From Streptomyces sp. Ru73 (GTDB taxonomy: Bacteria > Actinomycetota > Actinomycetes > Streptomycetales > Streptomycetaceae), in NCBI RefSeq assembly GCF_002920575.1, contig NZ_PQSQ01000019.1, positions 1-64,000 on the forward strand: a DNA stretch of 64,000 bases, written 5' to 3'. The notes beneath the pieces were generated by a model. It had not been told where the DNA came from and searched no databases. It was given only the letters and a program-made list of their open reading frames with translations. The position numbers were made by a program, and so were the translations under genes. Shown here piece after piece: positions 17,317-25,450 of this stretch. Position 1 is the first letter of the stretch. Each line of letters starts with the position of its first letter.

Positions 17317-18725
17317 TGTCCGCCACCGGATTCTCCGCGCGTTCCGCGCGGCCGCGCACGCAGATCTTCTTCGCGTCCACGCTGTACGGCGCCGCCACGC
17401 TGGCCGCGGCCCTGGACGCGGACCGTTTCGAGCCGGCCGGCCGGCGGATCCTCCTGGTCAGCAACAATGCCGCCATTCCCGAGACCACTCCGGCGCTGGA
17501 CACGATGCCGGGCTTCGAACGGCTGCGGGGGCGGTTCGACGAGGTGCGCTCCTGGAACGAGACGATCTCCCCGTTCCACCCCGGCGGCTGGTCCCCGCGC
17601 GGTGACGACGCGCCGCTGTGGGAGCGCCACCTCCGCCTCCTCTGGGACCTCGGCGACTCCCCCGTCGAGCTGATCGTGGAGTCCATCCAGGTCAACCCGG
17701 CCCTCGCCCTCTGCCAGATCTTCCAGGGCGCGCCGGTCGAGGTGTACGCGGACGGTCTGATGAGCTACGGGCCGACCCGCTCCAAGCTCGACCCGCTGGT
17801 CGGCACCCGCATCCGGCGGCTGCTCCACCTGGACCTGGTACCCGGGCTGAAGCCGCTCCTCCTCACCGAGTTCGGGGTGCCGGCCGAGACCGTGCCGACC
17901 GAGCCGTTCCTGGCCGTCCTCGCCGAGCTGGCCGAGTTCGCCGGCGAGCCGGGCGGTACGGCAGCGGTACCGGCCGAGGGCGGCGCCCTGCTGCTGGGCC
18001 AGTACCTCTCCGCGCTCTCCATCCTCACGCCCGAGGAAGAGGAGGAGCTGCACGTCCAGATGTTGCGCGGGGCCGTGGACCTGGGCCACCGCCAGGTGGT
18101 CTTCAAGCCGCACCCGACCGCGCCCGCGCGCTGGTCGCAGGTGCTGGAGCAGGAGGCGGAGCGGCTGGGCGCCGAGCTGACCGTGGTGGACACGCCGCAG
18201 CTCGCCGAGGTGCTGTACCAGCGCATGAAGCCCGCGCTGGTCGTCGGCTGCTTCTCCACCGCACTGCTGACCGCCACCGCGTTCTACGGGCTGCCCGCGG
18301 CCCGGATCGGCACCGACCTGCTGCTGGAGCGGCTGGCCCCGTACCAGAACAGCAACCGCATCCCGGTCACGATCGTCGACGCGCTGCTGCCGCCGCTGAC
18401 CGACGCGACCGCGGTGGCCCGCTGGACGCCGCCCACCGAGGGCGAGGTGGCGCGCGACCTGACCGGCCTGGTCAAGGCGGTCGGGTACGCGATGCAGCAC
18501 CAGATCTACCCGCACCTGCGCCCGTCCGCCGAGCGGTACCTCGCCGCGCATCTGGACGAGCACACCTGGCGCTACTTCAAGCGGCGCCGGCTCACCGCGC
18601 TGGCGCTGCCCGGCGGGGTCCCGGTGCAGCTCGCGTTCATCCCGCGCAACGCCACGGTCCGCCGGGTCGCCCGGCAGGCCCGTGCCGTCCAGCGCAGGCT
18701 CAAGAAGCGGGCCGCGTTCGGATGA
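17316..18725 (+). CDS. Polysialyltransferase-family (A-2,8-polyST-like) protein
   Basis: 469 aa. It carries the three landmarks of bacterial polysialyltransferases: an acidic-Gly motif (YADGLMSYG, residues 144-152), the HP motif in FKPHPTAP (263-270), and the Ser/Thr motif in GCFSTALLTA (311-320). It should extend a nonulosonic-acid chain from CMP-donor on the cytoplasmic face. The C-terminus is very basic (QRRLKKRAAFG), fitting membrane association. It overlaps both neighbours (TGATG before, ATGA after), so it is made together with the GT2 and the acyltransferase. Confidence 0.78.
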   Translation: MSATGFSARSARPRTQIFFASTLYGAATLAAALDADRFEPAGRRILLVSNNAAIPETTPALDTMPGFERLRGRFDEVRSWNETISPFHPGGWSPRGDDAPLWERHLRLLWDLGDSPVELIVESIQVNPALALCQIFQGAPVEVYADGLMSYGPTRSKLDPLVGTRIRRLLHLDLVPGLKPLLLTEFGVPAETVPTEPFLAVLAELAEFAGEPGGTAAVPAEGGALLLGQYLSALSILTPEEEEELHVQMLRGAVDLGHRQVVFKPHPTAPARWSQVLEQEAERLGAELTVVDTPQLAEVLYQRMKPALVVGCFSTALLTATAFYGLPAARIGTDLLLERLAPYQNSNRIPVTIVDALLPPLTDATAVARWTPPTEGEVARDLTGLVKAVGYAMQHQIYPHLRPSAERYLAAHLDEHTWRYFKRRRLTALALPGGVPVQLAFIPRNATVRRVARQARAVQRRLKKRAAFG

Positions 18726-19852
18726 CGACCGCACCGGCACCCCCCACGCGCCCGGCGGCCGAGCGGCCGGGCGCGCCCGTGACCCTGCGCGCGGTCGGCC
18801 CCACCCGGCTGCGCGCCCTGGACGGACTGCGCCTGCTCGCCGCCCTGATGGTGGCCGCCTACCACTACGGCGGCCGGGACGGCGAGATCGGCGACGCCTG
18901 GGGCAGTTCGCCCGCCGACCAGTTCCCGACCGCCTCGGGCTTCTTCGCGTACGGCTGCCTGGGCGTCCAGATCTTCTTCGTCATCAGCGGGTTCGTGATC
19001 TGCATGAGCGGCTGGGGCCGGCCGCTCAGGGCGTTCTTCGCGTCCCGCGTCTCGCGCCTCTTCCCGGCCTACTGGGCCGCTGTCCTCCTGGTGACGATCG
19101 TCTTCGCGCTGCCCTGGGTGGCGTACGAGGCGGTCTCCCCCACCGACGCGCTGACCAACCTGACCATGCTGCAGATGCCGCTGGGCGTGGACCGCGTCCT
19201 CGGCGTGTGCTGGACGCTCTGGGCGGAGCTGCGCTTCTACGCGCTCTTCGCGCTCTGCGTCGTGCTGCCGGGCGCCACCCGCGGCCGGGTGGTGATGTTC
19301 TGCGCGGGCTGGACGCTGGCGGCGGCCGTGGCCGAGGCGGCGAACAGCTCCGTCCTCGACATCGTCCTCATGCCCGAGTACGCGCCGTTCTTCATCGGCG
19401 GCATCGGCTTCTACCTGATCCACCGCTACGGCTCCCGGGACACCACCGGCTGGGCGATCGTCGCGGTGAGCTGGCTGATCGGCCAGCACTACGCGGTCAG
19501 CCGGCTGTGGCACCCGGCGGACATGCCGGACGCGTTCTCCTACCGGCCGTCGTTCGGCATCATCGCCGTCGTCACCCTCGGCTACCTCCTGGTGGCCGCC
19601 GTCGCCCTGGGCAAGCTCCGCTGGGCGAACTGGCGCTGGCTGACCGTCGCCGGCGCGCTGACCTACCCCTTCTACCTGATACACGAGCACCTGGGCTGGG
19701 TCGTGGTCCGCTTCCTGCACCAGGACCTCGGCCTCCCCGCCGCGGCCACGTTCCCGCTGACCCTGGGCCTGATGCTGGCCCTGGCCTGGTCCCTGTACCG
19801 CTTCGTCGAACGCCCCCTGACCCCTCGGCTGAAACGATCCCTCATGGGGTGA
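18722..19852 (+). CDS. Membrane acyltransferase (AT3/OafA-like)
   Basis: 376 aa, about 10 TM segments. The acyltransferase-3 start LRALDGLRLLAALMVAAYH (residues 31-49) has the conserved His. FFVISGFVICMSG and FFASRVSRLFPAYW are the usual second and third blocks, and YPFYLIHEHLGW is near the end. It transfers an acyl (often acetyl) group to an extracytoplasmic saccharide. Its ATG overlaps the polysialyltransferase-like stop in ATGA. I infer O-acylation of the nonulosonic acid polymer, a common tailoring step. Confidence 0.88.
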   Translation: MTTAPAPPTRPAAERPGAPVTLRAVGPTRLRALDGLRLLAALMVAAYHYGGRDGEIGDAWGSSPADQFPTASGFFAYGCLGVQIFFVISGFVICMSGWGRPLRAFFASRVSRLFPAYWAAVLLVTIVFALPWVAYEAVSPTDALTNLTMLQMPLGVDRVLGVCWTLWAELRFYALFALCVVLPGATRGRVVMFCAGWTLAAAVAEAANSSVLDIVLMPEYAPFFIGGIGFYLIHRYGSRDTTGWAIVAVSWLIGQHYAVSRLWHPADMPDAFSYRPSFGIIAVVTLGYLLVAAVALGKLRWANWRWLTVAGALTYPFYLIHEHLGWVVVRFLHQDLGLPAAATFPLTLGLMLALAWSLYRFVERPLTPRLKRSLMG

Positions 19853-19856
19853 ACGG

Positions 19857-19893
19857 CCGGCCGGGGCGGCGGCGTGCGGCCGCGCCCGGCCGG
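19857..19893. terminator. Hairpin between converging acyltransferase and TetR genes
   Basis: A 12-bp arm and an 11-bp arm pair with a single G bulge. The left arm starts at 19857 and the right arm ends at 19893, filling most of the 43-bp gap between the two stop codons. It probably terminates both. Confidence 0.55.
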
Positions 19894-19895
19894 TC

Positions 19896-20582
19896 TCAGG
19901 CGGTGTCGCCGCGCGGTACCGCTGCCTCGATGCCTGCGACCACGATGCGCAGGCCCGTTTCGAAGGCGCGGTCGAAGTCGCCGAAGAACGCGCGGCCCAC
20001 GGCGGCCGCGAGCGGATACCGGTCACCGAGCCGGCGCTCGCGGTCGCCGAGGTCGTAGGCCGGGTCGCGGGACTCGGGGCCGCGGTCCTCCGGGGCGCCG
20101 GGCTCGGGGAAGACCGACTGCTCCTCGATGACCAGGCCGATGGTGAAGTTGTAGGCGGCCCACCAGGCGTGTGCCGCGTCGGTGAGCGTGAAGCCGGCGT
20201 CCGTCAGCTCCCGCAGCAGGGCGTCCATCGGCGCGGCGTAGCTGTCGTCGGTCATCCGGGTACCGGAGAAGACCTTGCCGCCGTCGCGGTAGGCCAGCAG
20301 CGTACGGCGGAGCGTGCGGCAGCTTGCCCGGAGCATCTCCTGCCAGGTCGCGTCGTGGCCGCCCGGCGGGCCGTCGGCGAACTCCGCCGCCATCCGCCGG
20401 AACATCTCGGTGGCCATCTCGTCCAGCAGTTCCTGTTTGTTCTTGAAGTGCCAGTACAGGGCCGGGGCCTGGACGTTCAGCTCCTTCGCGATGCGGCGCA
20501 GGGTGAGCCCGTCCAGGCCCACGTCGTTCAGCAGCCGCAGTGCGGTGTCGACCACCTGCGTCCGGTCCAGTCGGGTTGCCAT
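19896..20582 (-). CDS. TetR-family repressor (TetR/TetR_C type)
   Basis: 228 aa. The HTH at residues 20-50 (RRIAKELNVQAPALYWHFKNKQ) and the following layout are closest to the classical tetracycline-repressor branch, whose C-terminal domain binds an aromatic drug. It is divergent from an FAD monooxygenase. Two near-identical operators lie in the 74-bp gap, so it very likely represses both genes. A TTAAAT element ends 7 nt before its ATG, so the transcript may be nearly leaderless. Inducer unknown. Confidence 0.9.
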   Translation of the reverse strand: MATRLDRTQVVDTALRLLNDVGLDGLTLRRIAKELNVQAPALYWHFKNKQELLDEMATEMFRRMAAEFADGPPGGHDATWQEMLRASCRTLRRTLLAYRDGGKVFSGTRMTDDSYAAPMDALLRELTDAGFTLTDAAHAWWAAYNFTIGLVIEEQSVFPEPGAPEDRGPESRDPAYDLGDRERRLGDRYPLAAAVGRAFFGDFDRAFETGLRIVVAGIEAAVPRGDTA

Positions 20583-20591
20583 GTTGACAAT

Positions 20592-20640
20592 TTAACACCG
20601 TTAAGCCCATGCTCGGCGCGAGGCGACTTAACAACGTTAA
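20592..20640. promoter_or_regulatory. Paired TetR operators TTAAC-N3-GTTAA
   Basis: Two copies of the same 13-bp palindrome occur in the divergent gap: TTAACACCGTTAA at 20592-20604 and TTAACAACGTTAA at 20628-20640, centres 36 bp apart. A consensus -35 (TTGACA, 20584-20589) precedes the first copy, which lies in the spacer of a rightward promoter. The second lies just upstream of the monooxygenase start. Binding by the adjacent TetR is inference from symmetry and position. Confidence 0.8.
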
Positions 20641-20656
20641 GGACAGGGGTGCCGTC

Positions 20657-22171
20657 ATGGACACAGCCGTGGACGTACTGATCGCCGGGGCCGGGCCGAC
20701 CGGTCTGGCGCTCGCCGTCGACCTCGCCCGGCGGGGCGTGCGGGCGCTGCTCGTGGAGCGGCAGGACCGGCTCTCACCCGGCGCCCGCGGCACCGGGCTG
20801 CAGCCGCGCACCCTGGAGGTCTACGACGATCTCGGAGTGCTCCCGGCGGTGCGCGCCGCGGGCGGCCCCTACCCGCCCATGGCGACGTGGCGGGACGGCC
20901 GGATCGCGGAGACGTTCGAGATGGTCGAGCGGGTGGCGCCGACGCCGCACACCCCGTACGCGAACGTGCTGATGGTCCCGCAGTGGCGCAACGCCGAGCT
21001 GCTGCACGCGCGCCTGGCCGAGCTGGGCGGGAGCGCCCTGCTCGGCACGGAGCTGACCTCGTTCCGGCAGGATGCGGACGGCGTCACCGCCGAGCTGACC
21101 TCGCTCGCCGACGGCACGGTCCGCACCGTGCGCGCCCGGTACCTGGTCGGCGCCGACGGCGGCCGCGGCGTCGTCCGCCGCCGGCTGGGCGTCCCGATGA
21201 GCGGCCCGGACCTCGAGCCGGGCGCCGCACTCCTCGCCGACCTGCGCGTCGACGGCCTGGACCGGGACCACTGGCACCTCTTCCCGCAGCCGGACGGCGG
21301 CTTCGTCACGCTGCTGCCGCTGGCCGGGACGGACACCTTCCAGAGCATCACGGCGCTCTCCGGCGGCGCTCCGGACACCGATCCCGAGGCCGTGCGCGCG
21401 ACCCTCGCCGCGCACACCCGTCTCACCGCCGGGCAGATCCGCGAGGTGCTCTGGACCTCGGTCTTCCGGCCCCGCGCCGGCATGGCCGAGCGCTTCCGGG
21501 ACGGCCGGGTCTTCCTGGCCGGGGACGCGGCCCACATCCACTCCCCCGCCGGCGGCCAGGGCCTGAACACCAGCGTGCAGGACGCCTACAACCTCGGCTG
21601 GAAGCTGGGCCAGGTGCTGCGGCACGGGGCGCCGGACGCGCTGCTGGACACGTACGAGGCGGAGCGGCTGCCGGTCGCCGCGGGCATCCTGGAGACCAGT
21701 ACCCGGCTGCACCGCACCCGCTCGCTCCGGCGCGGCCGCGACCTGCACCAGCTCACGCTGGCCTACCGCGACTCCCCGCTGACCGGCGAGCACCGCGCCG
21801 GTCTCGCACCGGACGCGCTGCGGGCCGGCGACCGCGCGCCCGACGCCCCGTGCACGGGGCCCGACGGCACGCCGTTCCGCCTCTTCGACGCCTTCCGCGG
21901 CCCGCACTTCACCCTGCTCGCCTTCGACGGCGCCGAACCGCCGCGCCCGGCCCCCGAGTGGGCCGCGCACGTCCGCACGTACCGGATCGGCGGCCCGTCC
22001 CCCGACCTGACCGACCCCGACGGCCACGCCCGCCGCGCGTACGGCGAGAACACCCTCTTCCTCGTCCGCCCGGACGGCTACATCACCACGGCCGCCACCA
22101 CACCGGACCCGGTCACGACAGCGCTGACCGGCTACTTCCCCACAGCCGACGCGTCCCGGGCGGCGGCCTGA
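20657..22171 (+). CDS. FAD-dependent aromatic monooxygenase (Rox/TetX-like group A)
   Basis: 504 aa. The FAD motifs are IAGAGPTGLALAVDLARRG near the N-terminus, the DG motif in VGADGGRGVVRRRLG (about 170-184), and the GD motif in FLAGDAAHIHSPAGGQG (about 290-306). The last 100 residues form the thioredoxin-like tail of the PHBH class. It hydroxylates an aromatic substrate with NAD(P)H and O2. The class includes rifamycin monooxygenases, tetracycline-modifying enzymes and antibiotic tailoring enzymes. Control by a TetR of the drug-sensing branch favours detoxification. The start is the ATG at 20657; an ATG at 20609 lies upstream of the second operator. Confidence 0.9.
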   Translation: MDTAVDVLIAGAGPTGLALAVDLARRGVRALLVERQDRLSPGARGTGLQPRTLEVYDDLGVLPAVRAAGGPYPPMATWRDGRIAETFEMVERVAPTPHTPYANVLMVPQWRNAELLHARLAELGGSALLGTELTSFRQDADGVTAELTSLADGTVRTVRARYLVGADGGRGVVRRRLGVPMSGPDLEPGAALLADLRVDGLDRDHWHLFPQPDGGFVTLLPLAGTDTFQSITALSGGAPDTDPEAVRATLAAHTRLTAGQIREVLWTSVFRPRAGMAERFRDGRVFLAGDAAHIHSPAGGQGLNTSVQDAYNLGWKLGQVLRHGAPDALLDTYEAERLPVAAGILETSTRLHRTRSLRRGRDLHQLTLAYRDSPLTGEHRAGLAPDALRAGDRAPDAPCTGPDGTPFRLFDAFRGPHFTLLAFDGAEPPRPAPEWAAHVRTYRIGGPSPDLTDPDGHARRAYGENTLFLVRPDGYITTAATTPDPVTTALTGYFPTADASRAAA

Positions 22172-22222
22172 GCCCGGAAACCCGGGTGCGCGGCGGGCGG
22201 CCGTGCAGCAGAGTGCCGCACC

Positions 22223-22696
22223 ATGGAGCGAACGGAAACGGAGCGGGCCGTACTGCGGAGGGCCGTGGCGGCGGACGCGCCGGCGGTGGCCGAGGTGTGG
22301 CTGCGGTCCTGTGCCGCCGCGCTGCCGGGCGTACGCCGCGCGCACTCGGACGACGCGGTACGGGCGTGGTTCCGCGACGTGGTCGTACCGGAGCGGGAGA
22401 CCTGGGTCGCGGACGCGGACGGCGAGATCGCCGGGCTGATGGTGCTGCACGGCCCGCGCGAGCTGGACCAGCTCCACCTCGCCCCGGAACGGCGCGGCCA
22501 GGGCCTCGGGGACCGCTTCGTCGCACTGGCGAAGGAGCGCAGGCCGGGCGGTCTCGCGCTGTGGACCTTCCAGGTCAACCGGCCGGCGCAGCGCTTCTAC
22601 CTGCGCCACGGCTTCCGCGAGCGGTGCCGTACGGACGGCCGGGACAACGAGGAACGCGAGCCGGACGTGCGGTACGTCTGGCTGCCGGAGGGCTGA
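22223..22696 (+). CDS. GNAT N-acetyltransferase
   Basis: 157 aa, a single GNAT domain. The acetyl-CoA loop is the RRGQGLGDRF stretch near residues 91-100, and the C-terminal strand-helix unit is NRPAQRFYLRHGF. It starts 51 bp after the monooxygenase and may share its transcript, but nothing specific links their functions. Substrate unknown. Confidence 0.85.
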   Translation: MERTETERAVLRRAVAADAPAVAEVWLRSCAAALPGVRRAHSDDAVRAWFRDVVVPERETWVADADGEIAGLMVLHGPRELDQLHLAPERRGQGLGDRFVALAKERRPGGLALWTFQVNRPAQRFYLRHGFRERCRTDGRDNEEREPDVRYVWLPEG

Positions 22697-22752
22697 TCCG
22701 GTGGGCCCGGCGGGGTGGCCCGCGCCGCCTGCTGGTCGGCCTCCCGGTCGGT

Positions 22753-23154
22753 CTACTGGTCGGCTGTTACGTACGCCTCGGGCAGGAGGGACCGGATCGG
22801 CAGGGCGCGGGGGGTGTCGCGGGGGCCGAGGAGGACGGTGAGGGACGGGTAGTAGTCCAGGAGGACCTGGCGGCAACGGCCGCAGGGCGGGAGGATGCCG
22901 CGGCCCTCGTCGGCGACGGCGACGATCTGGCGCAGGTCGTACGCGCCCTGTGCGGCCGCTGCGCCCATGACGACCAGCTCGGCGCAGGGGCCGCCGGTGA
23001 AGTGGTAGACGTTCAGGCCGGTGACGATGCGGCCGTCGGCGGTGCGGGCCGCGGCCGCCACGGTGTGGTCGTCGCCGCGCGCGTACGCCGCCACGGCCTC
23101 CTCGGCCGCGTGCAGCAGGGCGTGGTCGACCGGTACGCCGCTGTCGGTGGTCAT
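22753..23154 (-). CDS. Blasticidin-S-deaminase-like cytidine deaminase
   Basis: 133 aa. The zinc site is Cys57/Glu59 (GGPCAEL) and Cys91/Cys94 (PCGRC). Unlike Cdd at 4161, the substrate region reads NVYHFTGGPCAELV. From memory this is identical to Aspergillus terreus BSD over that stretch, and GRCRQVLLD follows in the same place. The length (BSD is 130 aa) and the C-terminal LLPEAYV also match. It probably deaminates the cytosine of blasticidin S or a similar aminoacyl-nucleoside. It stands alone between a GNAT and the gluconate operon. Cytidine itself cannot be excluded as substrate. Confidence 0.85.
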   Translation of the reverse strand: MTTDSGVPVDHALLHAAEEAVAAYARGDDHTVAAAARTADGRIVTGLNVYHFTGGPCAELVVMGAAAAQGAYDLRQIVAVADEGRGILPPCGRCRQVLLDYYPSLTVLLGPRDTPRALPIRSLLPEAYVTADQ

Positions 23155-23172
23155 GGGTCCGCCTCTCGTACG

Positions 23173-23213
23173 GGAAGGGCCGTACGGACGCTATCCGTCC
23201 GTACGGCCCTTCC
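23173..23213. terminator. Strong terminator of the gluconate operon
   Basis: A perfect 18-bp inverted repeat (GGAAGGGCCGTACGGACG at 23173-23190, partner 23196-23213) with a 5-nt loop lies 23 nt past the gntP stop, before the BSD-like gene's leader region. Confidence 0.85.
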
Positions 23214-23236
23214 GCGATGCCCTGTGTCCCGGCGGG

Positions 23237-24634
23237 TTACAACACCAGGGACAGCAGCAGCACGCAGATGATCGAGACGACGGAGATGACCGTCTCCATC
23301 AGCGACCAGGTCTTGACCGTCTGGCCGACCTTCATTCCGAAGTACTCCTTCACCAGCCAGAAGCCCGCGTCGTTGACGTGGCTGAAGAAGAGCGAGCCGG
23401 CGCCGACGGCGAGGACCATGAGCGCCGCGTGGGTGGTGCTCATGTCGGCGGCCAGCGGGGCGACCAGGCCGGCGGCGGAGACCGTGGCGACGGTCGCGGA
23501 GCCGGTCGCGAGGCGGATGGCGACCGCGATCAGCCAGGCCAGCAGCAGCGCGGGCAGGCCCCAGTCCTTGGACAGGTCCAGGATCATGTCGCCGACGCCG
23601 ACGTCGACCAGGGTCTGCTTGAAGCCGCCGCCCGCGCCGACGATCAGCAGGATGCCGGCGATCGGGGCGAGGGACTTCTCCACGGTGGAGGAGAGCCGGC
23701 CGGCGCTGAAGCCGGCGGCCTTGCCGAGGGTGAACATGCCGACCAGCACGGCCACCAGCAGCGCGATCAGCGGCGAGCCGATCACGTCGAAGACGCGCTG
23801 CACGTGGTCCTTCGGGTCATCGACGATGATGTCGACGAGGGCCTTGGCGAGCATCAGCACGACCGGCAGCAGCACGGTGGAGAGCGTCGCGCCGAAGCTG
23901 GGGCGCTTCTCCAGCTCCTCGGAGGGGCGCTGGGGGATCATCTTCTCCGGCGGGGCGATGTCCACCCAGCGGGCGGCGAAGCGGGAGAAGACCGGGCCGG
24001 CCAGGATCGCGGTGGGGATCGCGACGATCACGCCGAGGGCGAGGGTGACGCCGAGGTTGGCCTTGATCGCGTCGATGGCGACGAGCGGGCCGGGGTGCGG
24101 CGGGATCAGGCCGTGCATGACGGAGAGGCCGGCCAGGGCCGGGATGCCGATCCGCATGAGGGAGAAGTTGCCGCGCTTGGCGACCAGCAGCACGACCGGG
24201 ATCAGCAGCACGATGCCGACCTCGAAGAAGAGCGGCAGACCGACGATCGCGGCGATCAGGACCATCGCCCAGGGCATCATCCGCCGGCTGGACTTGGCGA
24301 GGATGGTGTCGACGATCTGGTCGGCGCCGCCCGAGTCGGCGAGCAGCTTGCCGAGGATCGCGCCGAGCGCGATGAGCACGCCCACACCCGCGACGGTGGA
24401 GCCCAGACCGTTGGTGAAGCTGGTGATGGCCTTGTCCAGCGGCGCGCCCGCCACCGCACCGAGCACCAGCGAGCCGATGGTCAGTGACAGGAAGGCGTGC
24501 AGCTTGAACCGGGTGATGAGCAGAACGATGACGGCGATGCCGACAAGTACGGAGATGCCCAGCTGAGCGTTGCCGGCCGAGGTGATCGGCTCGGCCGCGT
24601 CCGCTGCCATCATCTCGACGCTGAGATGGGTCAC
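23237..24634 (-). CDS. gntP: Gluconate permease (GntP family)
   Basis: 465 aa with about 12-14 hydrophobic segments. The GntP features are present: the N-terminal ISVLVGIAVIVLLITRFKLHAFLSL region, LIPPHPGPLVAIDAI in the middle, and SHVNDAGFWLVKEYF near the C-terminus. It imports gluconate with protons. It lies downstream of gntK (113 bp gap), and a GntR-type regulator is divergent, forming a complete gluconate catabolic inlet. Confidence 0.93.
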   Translation of the reverse strand: MTHLSVEMMAADAAEPITSAGNAQLGISVLVGIAVIVLLITRFKLHAFLSLTIGSLVLGAVAGAPLDKAITSFTNGLGSTVAGVGVLIALGAILGKLLADSGGADQIVDTILAKSSRRMMPWAMVLIAAIVGLPLFFEVGIVLLIPVVLLVAKRGNFSLMRIGIPALAGLSVMHGLIPPHPGPLVAIDAIKANLGVTLALGVIVAIPTAILAGPVFSRFAARWVDIAPPEKMIPQRPSEELEKRPSFGATLSTVLLPVVLMLAKALVDIIVDDPKDHVQRVFDVIGSPLIALLVAVLVGMFTLGKAAGFSAGRLSSTVEKSLAPIAGILLIVGAGGGFKQTLVDVGVGDMILDLSKDWGLPALLLAWLIAVAIRLATGSATVATVSAAGLVAPLAADMSTTHAALMVLAVGAGSLFFSHVNDAGFWLVKEYFGMKVGQTVKTWSLMETVISVVSIICVLLLSLVL

Positions 24635-24747
24635 GGCGTGTCCTTCGGTTGGAGCCCGGTCGCGTGATCGGAGCTCGGGGGTACGGCTCGGGACCGGGGC
24701 CCCGGGGGAAGGGGCGCCGGTTCAGAACTCGGGGAGAAGGCTCCTGA

Positions 24748-25284
24748 TCAGAGCTCGGTGGTGGCCGGGGTGGTGCCTTCGTCGAGCCGGCGCAGCGCGG
24801 CGACGGCCCGCTCGGTGATCTCTTCCGGGGTGCCGGAGACGTCCACCGCCACGCCCCGCTCGTCGTCGGCGAGCGGCTGCAGGGTGGCGAACTGGGAGTC
24901 CAGGAGCGCGGTGGGCATGAAGTGGCCCTTGCGCTCCGCCATCCGGCCCGCGATCAGCTCGCGGGAGCCGGTGAGGTGCAGGAAGACGATGCCGGGCGCG
25001 GCGGCCCTGAGCCGGTCGCGGTAGATCCGCTTCAGCGCGGAGCTGCTGACCACCCCGCCCTTGCCGGCCCGCTCGTGCGCCCAGGCGCCGATGGCGTCCA
25101 GCCACGGTTCGCGGTCGGCGTCGTCGAGCGGGTGCCCGGCGGACATCTTGGCGATGTTGGCCGGGGGATGGAAGTCGTCGCCCTCGGCGTACGGCACGTT
25201 CAGCGCTTCGGCGACGAGCGGTCCGATCGTCGTCTTGCCGGTGCCGGCGACTCCCATCACGACGATGACAGGGGGGGTGCTCAT
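24748..25284 (-). CDS. gntK: Gluconokinase
   Basis: 178 aa, the GntK/IdnK type. The P-loop is MGVAGTGKTTIG (residues 10-21), the substrate loop is GDDFHPPANIAKM, and the H-x-R-H-like lid region is RKGHFMP. It phosphorylates gluconate to 6-phosphogluconate for the pentose phosphate route. It is first of the leftward gnt operon, 166 bp from the divergent GntR gene. The length is normal for the family. Confidence 0.94.
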   Translation of the reverse strand: MSTPPVIVVMGVAGTGKTTIGPLVAEALNVPYAEGDDFHPPANIAKMSAGHPLDDADREPWLDAIGAWAHERAGKGGVVSSSALKRIYRDRLRAAAPGIVFLHLTGSRELIAGRMAERKGHFMPTALLDSQFATLQPLADDERGVAVDVSGTPEEITERAVAALRRLDEGTTPATTEL

Positions 25285-25450
25285 CGCGGTCTACCTCGCT
25301 CGTTCGTCCTCATTGACTTGGCGTGACGAGCCACCTCGGTGGCTCGAATGCATCGCCCCACTGAAACCCATTAGGTACGACGTATTCAAGAGTCTGTGAC
25401 GCAAACGTCATACTTAATATTCCCGAGACCCGGGAACGTAGGCTTATCGC
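25285..25450. promoter_or_regulatory. gntK/gntR divergent control region with three inverted repeats
   Basis: Three palindromes lie in this 166-bp gap. CGAGCCACC-TC-GGTGGCTCG is at 25327-25346. TGACG-CAAA-CGTCA is at 25397-25410. TTCCCG-AGACC-CGGGAA is at 25420-25436, 14 bp before the gntR start. The middle part is A/T-richer and holds promoter-like TACTTAAT. One or more should be the GntR operator; the first could also act as an RNA hairpin in the gntK leader. Confidence 0.5.

Noticed and set aside
22708..22760. Three GGTCGGC/T direct repeats downstream of the GNAT gene
   Set aside because: Too short and partly inside the end of the BSD-like coding region; no reason to call an operator.
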